A stretch of 64,000 nucleotides of DNA. Source: Poronia punctata (taxonomy: Eukaryota; Ascomycota; Sordariomycetes; Xylariales; Xylariaceae). How positions within the stretch are numbered: position 1 is the first letter of the stretch; each line of letters opens with the position of its first letter. Position numbers and translations under genes: made by a program. Where the stretch lies: the NCBI GenBank assembly GCA_022579005.1, contig MU401584.1:1-64000 (forward strand), read 5' to 3'. Below the pieces are notes generated by a model. The model was given only the letters and a program-made list of their open reading frames with translations. It was not told the DNA's origin and did not search any database. This document shows positions 11,205 to 21,523 of this stretch, piece by piece.

Positions 11205-12405
11205 AAAGCGACCAGCATTGAAAATTAGGCATGAAGTATTAGCGTATACCATGGCAACGAGCAAGCATTGCATTAGTGGGGGTATTCATCGGCAGCTTGG
11301 GGAGAGCGAACGCGTCGCAATGATTTGGGTGAGAGGGGAAATACCGTATCTAAGACACGAGTATCATGCATCTCTCGTGGCCCCTTGCCCAATGAGAAGT
11401 GTATGAAATGGTCAAAAGAATATACGTATATATGTATATATATTCCTACATAGAGAATGTCTGGTGGTGCCGCAGAGAACAGTACCGTTTTTGCAGGTTA
11501 ACCTGACCTAGAGCGTTGAGATGGGCTATTCCATGCAAGTTTTACTCTAGAGTACAATATGACAAGGAGGTAGGGATGGTAATAAAACCTCATCACCCCC
11601 GGTTTCCCGCCGTTTTTGAATAGGGCGAGAATGACGTCTGGTGAACCTAGGCTCTTGCGACCTACGACAGAGACCTATTACATCAACTATCTTTTGTATC
11701 CAGTGGTAAAGACATAAAAGTTGACGGGAAGGATTACAAATGTTAGTCAGCATCTTAGGTTAGATTTTAACCAAGGAGATAGGTAGAACTGCGCCGCGAG
11801 CTGCGGGCCCTCCTTTGGGACTAGATGGATGTCCGATGAGTAATTGTTGGATAAATTCAATGTCAGTCCGAAATTGGTCGTCAAATTAGCATTTTACGAG
11901 TTGGAATTAATAAGTAATCAATAAATAAAAATATACACCAAGAATACCTATTCTTAACCTTGTCAATATGAGCTGGACATGGGGAACGGAGAGTAGGTAG
12001 GAGTTGGGAGGACGTACCCTGATATGCTATGATGCTGATGAAAGCTAGTATTAGGGGAGAAGTTGGAGATTCAAGCCGGCCTGTACTGGGTAAATGAACC
12101 CGATTTGATCAGACTTTTTGACACATCTAGCCGGCCCAGGAGACTCGGACTTGGTTTCCCCACCGTACTACAAATGCCGGGCGGCGGGGTGGAGATGAAT
12201 TGGCTAGGCCTCGGTAACCTTGGCTACCAAGCGCCGGATAGGTATCATATAAGGACTTGTATCCCTTGACAGGTGCCGTCGAGGAGTATGTATTCTTAGA
12301 GAGGGGGTAACTAAATTATCAATCTGAGACCTATCATTGTTTTGCATTCTCTTCTTATTTTCACTTATGCCAGACAACTTGACCATCTGATTTACCGTAC
12401 TCAAG
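11205..12405. other. Intergenic region, no gene seen
   Basis: About 1.2 kb between the Mus7 stop and the hydrolase start. It is AT-richer than the genes, with a TATA-type run (tatacgtatatatgtatatatat) near 11425-11447 that belongs either to the Mus7 3' region or to the hydrolase promoter. Short open frames here have no recognisable content. Confidence 0.6.
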
Positions 12406-13539
12406 ATGGCCAGTCGATACCCCCATCCATTAGTATCGTACCAGCCTTTCAAGACCTTCTTTCAGTTGGCCTACATCGGATCCATCATTGCCCGTCTGCC
12501 ATTATGGCTAGCAGCATCCCTCTTTCCATTCCTGAGACCTCATCGAAGTTGGACTTTCAAACAAACTCTGATGACTCGAGCCGCGTACGTGTCTCTGGAC
12601 ATGACCTCTCTGCTTGGCATCACAGAGCCCCTCTCTATACCGAAAGACAAGAAGGAATCTCGGTTCCAAGTTATAGAGCCGTCTGGATTGGACTTATACA
12701 AGGGCCCCCTGGTGTCTGAATATACGAAACCTGCAGTAACGGGCGGTACATGGTTCCCGCAGGCTCCTGGGAAGGACATATCGACTAAACTTGTCGTTCT
12801 CTATCTCCACGGCGGCGCATTCGTCCAAGGAGATGGCAGGGAGAAGTTTTCCGGCTTCTTGTGTAATACGTTTATACAGAAGGGGGGTGTAGACGCTTTG
12901 TTATCGGTGCAATACCGTCTATCGGGGTATTCGAACCGGAAACATATCCCTGCTACGAATCCCTTCCCTGCTGCGTTGCAAGATGCGCTTACCAGCTATC
13001 TATATTTGCTTAACGAGCTCCGTATCCCAAGAGACCAGATCATTCTCGCTGGAGATAGCGCAGGGGGGAATCTGGCCATAGCTTTGTTACGATATATCCA
13101 TGAATTTGGGGCCGAATTGGATATACCGCTTCCGAGATGTGTTGTTCTGTTCTCCCCCTGGACGGCCCCTTTCGATTACGAGGTTGGGAAGCACGACAAT
13201 TTCGCTACTGATTTCCTACCCGTTTCGTTTCTGAAATGGGGAGCACGTACGTATGGAGCGGGAGTGGATAATGCGGGGAAACACAAGTATATTACGCCGC
13301 TTGGTAACCCTTTTACTACGACTGTTCCGGTATTTGTGAGTTATGGCACCAGAGAGGTTCTCGCTAGCAATATCACGCGCTGGGCTAGGGAGATGATGGA
13401 TCATGGTGGAAATACTGTTCAAGTCTATCGTGAGGTGGATGCTTGTCATGATACGGCTTTGTTAGGGGGGACGTTGGGGTTTGAGGATAGTGCGAGACGG
13501 GTTTTTGATCATGTTGCTGGGTTTATTCAAAAGGTCTGA
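12406..13539 (+). CDS. Alpha/beta hydrolase (hormone-sensitive-lipase/arylacetamide-deacetylase-like esterase)
   Basis: Single-exon gene of 377 aa. It carries the oxyanion-hole motif HGGAF (residues 135-139), the nucleophile elbow GDSAGG (216-221, nucleophile Ser218) and a late His in DACHDTA (His348) that would complete the triad; YGTREVL near 313-319 is the usual place of the acidic residue. These mark the alpha/beta-hydrolase fold-3 family of carboxyl esterases. A hydrophobic stretch at about residues 19-43 could be a membrane anchor, as in microsomal AADAC-type enzymes. Such enzymes hydrolyse small esters or amides; the substrate cannot be told. The start is the first Met, in context aagATGGc. 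It stands alone, in the same orientation as its neighbours. Some codons in the last third are AT-richer than the first part. Confidence 0.85.
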   Translation: MASRYPHPLVSYQPFKTFFQLAYIGSIIARLPLWLAASLFPFLRPHRSWTFKQTLMTRAAYVSLDMTSLLGITEPLSIPKDKKESRFQVIEPSGLDLYKGPLVSEYTKPAVTGGTWFPQAPGKDISTKLVVLYLHGGAFVQGDGREKFSGFLCNTFIQKGGVDALLSVQYRLSGYSNRKHIPATNPFPAALQDALTSYLYLLNELRIPRDQIILAGDSAGGNLAIALLRYIHEFGAELDIPLPRCVVLFSPWTAPFDYEVGKHDNFATDFLPVSFLKWGARTYGAGVDNAGKHKYITPLGNPFTTTVPVFVSYGTREVLASNITRWAREMMDHGGNTVQVYREVDACHDTALLGGTLGFEDSARRVFDHVAGFIQKV

Positions 13540-13949
13540 TTGATAGATAGATATATAGATAGATATTAGTGGCCTATGTGGTTTCCTTAATGTTATATAG
13601 GTAGTCTTCACACGCAACTACCTAGGCCACCTTGTGGAGGAGGATGAGGGAATGAAAGGGGGAGGCATAATACATAATCTTGTAACCGGTCTTGAGGAGG
13701 ATAGTTTACTTGCATTGGGTGGCCGAGGGAGTACAAACGACATGTATATTTTAGAGTTGCTTGTGAGGCCCACTCTTTTAGTAGCTAGTATGTCCCCACT
13801 TTATACAGACGCTTGGACCAAACGATAGGCCCTTTGGCTGGAATGGTCGAATTGAACAACCAACTTGTATGAAATTTGTCCTAACAAAATATTACGTTGC
13901 CTTGCAAAGCCATGCGGTCGTACGCTCCGACAGAGCGCCAATATACCGG
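13540..13949. other. Intergenic region with a GATA microsatellite
   Basis: Directly after the hydrolase stop there is a short run of GATA/TAGA units (about 13540-13567). The rest of this 400-bp stretch would hold the hydrolase 3' end and the promoter of the AAA ATPase gene. No gene is seen. Confidence 0.5.
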
Positions 13950-16900
13950 ATGAACAACCAATGGCTCCGCGCCTTACGCTCGGCGGCAAAACCATCGCGA
14001 CAAACCGCCTTGTTATCGCGACCGGCTGGGCGTCTCTACTCGACAACGCCCGGCCTGACTCCCGACGATGCCAGCAACGCGCCAGCAGGCGAGGGTCAGA
14101 AACATGAAGACGGGAACCCCACGGCTGCGAACAGAGAGATAGAGACGGCGGAAGAGGACATACTGAACGACGAACCTGTAGAACTTAATGATAATGGAGA
14201 GACCAACGAGCGGAAAAGACACCCCACCTCCAAGGGTCGGAAGTCGAGAGCAGTGCGAAATAATAAAAAGGCGGAAATGCCTTCGGTCCAACTGCCCAAA
14301 GATTTCCTCAAATCCGCCCTAACTCGATACGACGAAGCGAACCGGCCGAATCATTGGCTGCGAGAGCATACCAGTGAGGTTGCATCCACGAACCTAAACG
14401 CCGACGAAATCGATGCCTTGGTATCGGCGATCCGGAATGACCATCTTTTCACCGCCGCCTCGTGGGCCAGGCCGACTGTGGAGGAAGCCATCGAGGCTCT
14501 GCGTTCGGGTGGCGACATTGGTCCTATAATAAGGAGGATGGATCTGCTCGGCGTGTCGGCCTATCTAACGGTGCTACACCAAATCAAAAAGGCGGCTGGG
14601 GATGAAGCTCACCTCAAGTTACTCGCCGAGGTGTTGCCGCAGACATCCCCCGGTTGGGTCTCGAAGCTTTTGCAAGAGTACACCAAAAACCAGGACCCTT
14701 CGGCCGTTCTGAGCCCGCAGTTCATCAGACTACTCGTCGACCATGTCGTGGAAGATGGTGAGATACCGTTGACCAAGGTAGCTCTATTTGAGCCATGCAT
14801 CCTTGACGAAATCGTCTCCGCCGTCAGAGCAGATTTGTTGATCGGTGCGCCTGAAAACACCAGACCGGCGGGATTGCATCGGCCCGCTACGATAGTAAAT
14901 ATCCCGGACTGTTCCGGCTTCTCCGTGGCGGCAGACACGCTGCAGTACATCGCCGATCAAGTGCAAGCCGACGTCCTACACGTACGAGCCTCTGATATCG
15001 CCTACATAGTAGGACGCTACGTTGGCCAGGATGTGACTAGAACCCCCGGGGATATCTCACTGCTCGGCTACAAAACGGCCGAGATTTCAGGTCGTTTAAA
15101 AGAAAGGCCGACGGCTGAAGAGGATAGTGAGGATCCCGAGGGCTCGGACGCGACCTTTACTTTCATGGTTCAAAATGCGAAGCAGCGGAAGGAACCGGGG
15201 AGGCGGGTGCTGTCGATGGAGGATTTCCTGCAACACTCGGCGACACGCGGGAAGAGCGAAGAGCTTTGGGAGGACATGAAGGTCAAGGTGGCCGTGGATG
15301 AACTGTTGCACTCGGCCGACGGGGACACGGCCGAGCATAAACCACTCATCGTCCACATACATGATTTCAACGCACTCGACATGGACGAGACCGGCTCCAC
15401 CATGCTCGGTAAGATCCGGAAGGTGGTGGACGAGTTTTGGCTGTCAGGCCGCAAGGTCGCTCTCGTCGGTACTTGTTCGACCAACGATGCCCCGAAACCC
15501 TATCAGGCGGCGCTCCTGGAAATGGAGTCCTCCGAGCGAGTCGTACACCTGAGCAGGCGCTATTTGCAAGAACCCGAAGCCCGTGAGAAATGCGCTGCCG
15601 CGTTGGCTTTGTGGGAGAAGCAAGACAACCTGCGCGAAAACGACGAGAATCTTGTTCGGGTGTTGGGGTCGATGATGGAAATGAACAAACCGGCCACATA
15701 TTCAGAGGCCACGTTGGGGCTAAGCAAGAAATATGGCGATGCTACTGAACAAGAGTCGACATCCGGGTTCCAATTGCCTAGTCATTGGAGCGGCGTCTTG
15801 CCCTTGGCCGAGATTTATCGAACCGCAACAGTCATGATCGGGTCTAACACTACCGGTACCGCCGGGCTCTTCACCTTGGACTGTTTCGAGAAGGCGGTGA
15901 CAAAAATGGTCACTGTCGACGCTGCCAGAGAAAGGGCGGCAAGGTTGCAGAAGCTCCGTGACGTCAGAGGGGAGGGCCCAACGGGAAAATTCAAGACGGG
16001 TTCGTCCACCGAAAACCACGAGGAGAAACTGCTGTCTGGCCTGGTAAACGCAAAAGATATGCGTACAACCTTTAAAGACATACATGCTCCGAAAGAGACG
16101 ATCGAATCTATCAAGATGCTTACTACACTATCGCTAATCCGGCCCGAGGCATTCTCGTATGGTGTGCTCGCAAGCGACCGTATCCCCGGCTGTCTTCTCT
16201 ATGGGCCGCCCGGTACCGGCAAGACACTCCTGGCCAAGGCCGTGGCCAAGGAGAGCGGCGCCAACATGATCGAGATCAGCGGCGCCTCCATCAACAACAT
16301 GTACGTGGGCGAGAGCGAGAAGAATGTCCGTGCTCTCTTCCGCCTAGCCAAGAAGAAACAACCGATGGTCATCTTCATCGACGAGGCCGACGCCCTGCTC
16401 GGCGCCCGAGGAGGTCACCAGAACGAATCCAGACGGGAAACCATCAACCAATTCCTCCGCGAATGGGACGGAATGGACAAGATGAAAGCTTTCATCATGG
16501 TCGCCACTAACCGCCCCTTCGATCTCGACGAGGCCGTCCTCCGCCGTCTCCCCCGCAAGCTCCTCATCGACCTCCCCCTCGAAGCAGACCGAATCGCCAT
16601 CCTGAAAATCCACCTCAAGGAAGAACTCATCGACAACACGATAACGTTGGAAGAGCTCGCCAAGCGCACGCCCTTATACTCGGGCTCGGACCTAAAAAAC
16701 GTCTGCGTGGCAGCCGCCATGGCAGCCGTCAAAGAAGAACTCGAGGCGTCCGAAAGACACACGGGACCGGACCCTTACTCATGGACAGAGAAGCGCGTCC
16801 TCAGCCGTCGACACTTCGATAAAGCCCTCAAGGAAATCGGCGCCAGCAGTTCCGAGGACATGTCCACCCTCACGGCCATCCGCAAATTCGACGAGCGCTA

Positions 16901-17000
16901 CGGCGATAACAAGGACCGAAAGAAGCGGAAAGGCATGGGTTTCGAAGTCATGCCCGAAGCTGTCGATTCGGATCCCGCCAGAGTTCGAAGTGCACGGTAG
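13950..17000 (+). CDS. Mitochondrial-type AAA+ ATPase
   Basis: Intronless gene. The frame is open from an ATG at 13869, but I prefer 13950 because it starts MNNQWLRALRSAAKPS followed by Arg/Ser/Ala-rich sequence ending in RLYSTTP, a good mitochondrial presequence; the product is then 1016 aa. The N-terminal two thirds is not a recognised domain. One AAA module lies near the C terminus: Walker A GPPGTGKT (about 752-759), the pore-loop region NMYVGESEKNVR, Walker B VIFIDEAD (about 807-814), a sensor-1 Asn in VATNRP and an arginine finger in RRLPRK. The module resembles the Msp1/spastin/Vps4 (meiotic) clade, so a role in handling mitochondrial membrane or matrix proteins is likely but inferred. 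A run of 19 A's starts 9 bp after the stop codon. It is convergent with the HECT ligase gene. Confidence 0.85.
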   Translation: MNNQWLRALRSAAKPSRQTALLSRPAGRLYSTTPGLTPDDASNAPAGEGQKHEDGNPTAANREIETAEEDILNDEPVELNDNGETNERKRHPTSKGRKSRAVRNNKKAEMPSVQLPKDFLKSALTRYDEANRPNHWLREHTSEVASTNLNADEIDALVSAIRNDHLFTAASWARPTVEEAIEALRSGGDIGPIIRRMDLLGVSAYLTVLHQIKKAAGDEAHLKLLAEVLPQTSPGWVSKLLQEYTKNQDPSAVLSPQFIRLLVDHVVEDGEIPLTKVALFEPCILDEIVSAVRADLLIGAPENTRPAGLHRPATIVNIPDCSGFSVAADTLQYIADQVQADVLHVRASDIAYIVGRYVGQDVTRTPGDISLLGYKTAEISGRLKERPTAEEDSEDPEGSDATFTFMVQNAKQRKEPGRRVLSMEDFLQHSATRGKSEELWEDMKVKVAVDELLHSADGDTAEHKPLIVHIHDFNALDMDETGSTMLGKIRKVVDEFWLSGRKVALVGTCSTNDAPKPYQAALLEMESSERVVHLSRRYLQEPEAREKCAAALALWEKQDNLRENDENLVRVLGSMMEMNKPATYSEATLGLSKKYGDATEQESTSGFQLPSHWSGVLPLAEIYRTATVMIGSNTTGTAGLFTLDCFEKAVTKMVTVDAARERAARLQKLRDVRGEGPTGKFKTGSSTENHEEKLLSGLVNAKDMRTTFKDIHAPKETIESIKMLTTLSLIRPEAFSYGVLASDRIPGCLLYGPPGTGKTLLAKAVAKESGANMIEISGASINNMYVGESEKNVRALFRLAKKKQPMVIFIDEADALLGARGGHQNESRRETINQFLREWDGMDKMKAFIMVATNRPFDLDEAVLRRLPRKLLIDLPLEADRIAILKIHLKEELIDNTITLEELAKRTPLYSGSDLKNVCVAAAMAAVKEELEASERHTGPDPYSWTEKRVLSRRHFDKALKEIGASSSEDMSTLTAIRKFDERYGDNKDRKKRKGMGFEVMPEAVDSDPARVRSAR

Positions 17001-17837
17001 ATGATGGGAAAAAAAAAAAAAAAAAAAGGGATAAAGAGGGGGTTTATCCAAGGTTTGATCCTTTTATCCTATCCTACCCCTATCTAAAACTGTACAACGA
17101 CCTTGTGCTTCTATGTTTTGTTTTCCCCCGGCCATTGGGGGGGGTATAGTATAGGTTTGTTGTATGTATTATAGTCCCATGTACCAAACCAGAGAAAGCG
17201 GCTATTGCTATTTTGGGGGAGAGGGGAGGGTTCGGATCGATGGTAGTTGGTATTGGTAAAAACTTAGTCCGACATAAAACTCTGATGTATATATTATATT
17301 CGTCGTCATACTCTATAGAAGAGATAAAAATGGATAGACAAAGACGGGATGGACGCATGTCACAATATCGATCGAGTCCGTGCTTGTGCTTGCTCTGTGC
17401 TCTTTTTGATATATGTTCATTGCAGACATTACTTACTAGTATACAACCGCAAAGATCAATGGATTGAATTATTTTACTTAGGAGTAATATGATGGTATAC
17501 GGATTAAAAGACACCAAGGTTAGCGGCTACAACCTTTCGACTTCATATCACACACCTCCTAACCTAGTCCTTGTCCCACAGTCGACAAAATCAAAGGTCA
17601 AACTACTGGTTTAATGTTGATACGGGCGGGCATGACGAAATTCGATATTCAAGGTGCCATTAAGTAATACGGTATTCTCTCTCAAGGTCGTGCCGGACTA
17701 TTAATGAATTGCGTGCCTTTTTAACTTTACCACCGGCCCAAATATACCCACCCACCCAGACACCTTGCGACAAAAACAGGTAGGTATAGTATAGGCAGTG
17801 TGTCTTCGTTATCATGATCGTTATTTATCATGATTGA
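17001..17837. other. Convergent 3' intergenic region
   Basis: Shared 3' region between the AAA ATPase gene (+) and the HECT ligase gene (-). It holds a 19-nt poly(A) tract at 17009-17027 and G-rich runs. No gene seen; it should hold both polyadenylation sites. Confidence 0.5.
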
Positions 17838-20800
17838 TCATTTGAGCCCAAATCCTTCGCTCTCGTTCACGGCCCGCCAGAGAGCCTTCTCCAGCCTGCT
17901 GAGTGAACGATAGCGGTATAATGAGAGGATATTAAAACAGGTCCTGGCTGACGGGTACCGGCCTTCGTCGTCACCAAGACAATTAATTCTAATCACCAGC
18001 GAAGCCGCGCCCATGGCAGGGATTCGATCACTACCCGTGATGAATGACAGCAGCTTTCGTTGGTCCCTCGGCGTTGCCCTTTCAAATGTATCCCAGAACC
18101 AAAGGATCGTCGGCTCCGTCGACGGGCTACTCCCTCTAGGCCAGTTTGTATAGGCAGCCACCGCTCTGAGGGACGCTATGTCGAGCGCCTCGTCCGAGCC
18201 TCTCACCAGTAACTCGATCTCTTCCGGTTTGAACAATGTCAGAGCGTTGCCGGCACATACTGTGAAGAAGCCTCTCTTGAAAGGCTCGAACTGACGAGTG
18301 ACCGAGGTATCCAGCAGATATCTCACATACAGGTCGACGTATTCCTTGCGATTGGCATTCGTCACCATTTTTGACTCCCCGCCGGGACAGAGAGGAACCC
18401 GTGTGCGCGTTCCATATCTCTCGATGTCCACCACAAAATCCAAACAAAAGGTTGACTGCACATCGCCCTCAAAATTGAGTAATTGGCGGAGGCCTCTTGC
18501 GAGCGCAGGCCGGAACTCGGCCAGGTCGTCCAATGTGTAGCTCATGGTGGGTCGTGAATGGCCTGGGGTGGCCACTGCCGGCGTCGGAGCCGCAGCTAAC
18601 AGTTTTCGAAAGGCGAAAGGGGGGAATGCAACATCTAGAATGGTTGAATTGTAGATGGCAAGGCCCAAAACAACACCGACGAGAAAGTATTGGTCAGACG
18701 TCTCAAAAGTGTTCGGGTTGAAGTAACAGAAGTGCGAATCTTCGTCGTAGACAAACAGGCCTAGGGTTAGTCAAGTTAGTGAGCATCTAGTACCGTCATA
18801 TATACAAGGGGACCGTGATAGCAACCACCACCCGAAACCGAAAGTACATACCATGATCCGGGTTGAAAACCTCCCGCACCAGAAGGAGGAACCACTCCTT
18901 TCGAAGTCCGCCCCCGTCCACGCCTTCTTCGCCCTGGAATTCGATCCGTAAAGCCTTCTTGATGTCTTCGCTGCCGCTCCCCACAACTTCGCTCACCTTC
19001 TGGAGGCTGTCGTCAACTAGACATTCCCGGCGCACGCTGAAGACGAGATACTGCGTGTAGCCCTTGTGTGTCATGATGCTGTCGAAGAAGGCCTCTCGCG
19101 CTTTACCAGCCATTTGGCGTTTGGCGTCAAATTCGAGAATTTGTATCTTGGCCCATATACTTAAGAAAAAGGGGTATTGACAAAAGGTGAATTTCCCCCT
19201 TTTCGCTTCCCACAATTCAAAGTCCGATTTGAAGTCGAGGGTGTCGACAAGGGTGTTGTAAAAGTCGCTTGTTGCAAACAGATGACCATACATCCGCCCG
19301 TCGGGTGAGTGGCGCTGGCGGACGTGTGTGTACTCGTTTGCTGCAAAAATAAGAGCCATGACCCTGGCGGCCGCCCTGATCTGCCAATCGTCGGTATACG
19401 TCGTTTTCTGTTCCGCCAGCTGCTTTTGCTTCCTTGGCGCTTTGGACGCCTCCAGAGCCGCATGGAGAGTCGCGGGGGTGTTGCTGGCACGTGCATTAGG
19501 CATCTGTGGGATCAAACCATCTGTCACGTCGAATTTTGGGTCCGTCTTCTTTACGTTTTGCCGAGTAAGCCTGTAGGTCACAAAGGAGCTTGTCATGTCT
19601 TTTACATGCACCAAGAGGTGCTCGGGTAGCCTCGACAACCAGGTTATCAGATGGTGGTGACATATTTCCGACGAATTGGCTAAAAGGCCGAGGATCCTCT
19701 TGATGATACCCGAATGCCGACCAATAGGAGATCGTTCATCCGTATCCGACACCTTTTCGTGCTTCTTTCCTCTATCGGGCTGCTGGAAATGCCCGGTGTA
19801 CGACGGGCTCCCCGGGACGAGGAGAGGATTGGCCAGGAGAAGCAATAGGAAACGCACGTCCTGAGGCTCGACCAGTGGGCGACCCGGCCGCTTCAGAAGC
19901 ATTTCGCTGCACTTCAGCAATACTCTCTGCAGATGTTCTTGGGCATCGAGCACCAATTGTTCGAACATGCGAAGTGTTTCCCCTCCCAGCCTGGGTATTG
20001 CATCAGACAGTACTAAATCCTCGTGCGTCTCTCTCCAGAATTCGGCAGCGTTTGTTACGACGTGGTACCACTCCATTACGGCGCCCCAATCGATCCGAGG
20101 CGATCGAGCACTTACGATTGAGTTTGTTTCGTCCCGTCGCCTTGGAGAGAATCGCGAGTTACCCCCGTCGTCTTGGCCGCCACTCCACCACGATCCATTC
20201 TCCGCAAAGTCACCGAGAAGTAGCAGTTTTGGGTCGAGTTCCGAGATCGGTGCTTCATCGAGGGCCTGATCTTTCTTCGCCTCGGCTGTCGGCCGCCTCG
20301 TTAATTCAGGGGGCTGCTTGGCACTAACACTAAGCCGCCGAGAGACGAACGAAGAATTCACACATGAGTGTGACCCGAAACATGCAACCAAGTAATCCTC
20401 AACCCGTTTAAATACTGTTTTGGGGTCCAGGACGGACTCCGGTACGGAACTATGAGTACCGTTTGTTCCGGGCCGAAGCCTTGAACGACGCTGAGAGCCT
20501 GCAGCATCAGGATATGACGTCGAGTATGCCCTTGGATTACTAGGTGTATAGTGCAGTGGGTTTGGCTCCAGTCCACGATCGGCCGATGTGTCGAAGCCAG
20601 AGTTGTATTGATGCGGTTGGGGCGAAGAGATCGGAGAAGGCGACCCTACCGGTCTACGGACATTGCCCCGCAGAGCAAAATAATCATCCGTAGACCTAGA
20701 TGGCGAATGGCTTGGTCTCAAAGGCAACGGCGAGCCTGGGCTTCTTGAAGCCCAGTGGTGTAGCGCAGAACGTAAACTACTTCTGATGAGACTTTTAGTG

Positions 20801-21523
20801 TGATCGATAGAGATGGGATCCGCTATAATTGGTCAGCAAGCATGAAACACAGAGCGAGATGGAAGTCCTCAACGCACGGGTGCTCGGGGACAAGCCCAGA
20901 GTAGGCGTCCCGGTGGGCGTCCCGGTGGGCGTCCCGGTGGGCGTCCCGGTGGGCGTCCCGGTGGAATGCGACTGTGAAGCCACGCGAGGGACGGCTCGGA
21001 TTGTGCACCGGGGAGCCGGATTATGCGGCTTAAGGTCGTTTATGGTCAAGCATTTTGTACATCTGAAAACAGGAAGCTCCTTCGGCCAACGCACGAGGCC
21101 TGCACATGTCATGCAGTGTCCGGTAGCGAAGTCGCCAGCACTCGGGGGTGGCCTACTCGCCTGTGAAGCTTGAGACGAACTCGAGTATAGTTTCGAGGCG
21201 TAGTCGCGGCTGTCAACAGAGTCATCGTCGTGACTCGCATCATTGCCGACGCCGGCATTCTTTTTCTTCTTGCTCGAAAACAGCGAAGGGAATGGATGGC
21301 TCATGGAGCGGGAATGCTTGCTAGGCGGTTTCGGTTTCGGCGCGTCGCTGTCGTCGGAGCTCGAACTTGCCTGTACCTGCTGAAGGTTATAAAAGGCGGA
21401 CTCGATCCCCTGCAACCTCGACGTGGCTCTCGATCGATGTGGTGAACTATTTTGTAAAACCGGGTCGCGTACTGCAAAGTCATATTGACCTAGAGACGGT
21501 CGATTGCTGCTACGGCCGTGCAT
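17838..21523 (-). CDS. hul4: HECT-type E3 ubiquitin ligase, Hul4-like
   Basis: Three exons on the minus strand: 21523-20878, 20822-18852 and 18760-17838, giving 3540 nt and 1179 aa. Intron 1 (20823-20877) has donor GTGCGT and CTGAC just before TATAG; intron 2 (18761-18851) has donor GTATGT and joins NPDHG to LFVYDEDSHFCYFNP, the conserved HECT sequence. The N terminus has a Ser-rich stretch with a KKKK cluster, then a zinc-ribbon-like CxxC...CxxC (Cys137, 140, 155, 158). The HECT domain fills the C terminus; the thioester Cys is Cys1147 in PSARTCFNILSL. HECT ligases accept ubiquitin on this Cys and pass it to substrate lysines. Layout and length suit fungal relatives of Hul4, which works in protein quality control. 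A 60-bp minisatellite encodes GTPT repeats near the end of exon 1. Confidence 0.9.
20904..20963 (-). repeat. 12-bp minisatellite, five perfect copies, inside HECT ligase exon 1
   Basis: The unit ggcgtcccggtg occurs five times without a mismatch. On the coding strand each unit encodes Gly-Thr-Pro-Thr. It lies 26 bp from the intron 1 donor. Since the unit is a multiple of three, copy-number changes keep the frame. Confidence 0.9.

Noticed and set aside
20904..20963. CRISPR-like regular repeat
   Set aside because: The units are contiguous with no spacers, are in coding frame, and the organism is a fungus.
20823..21008. Minus-strand frame rich in HRDA repeats
   Set aside because: It is the minisatellite of the HECT ligase gene read in another frame.
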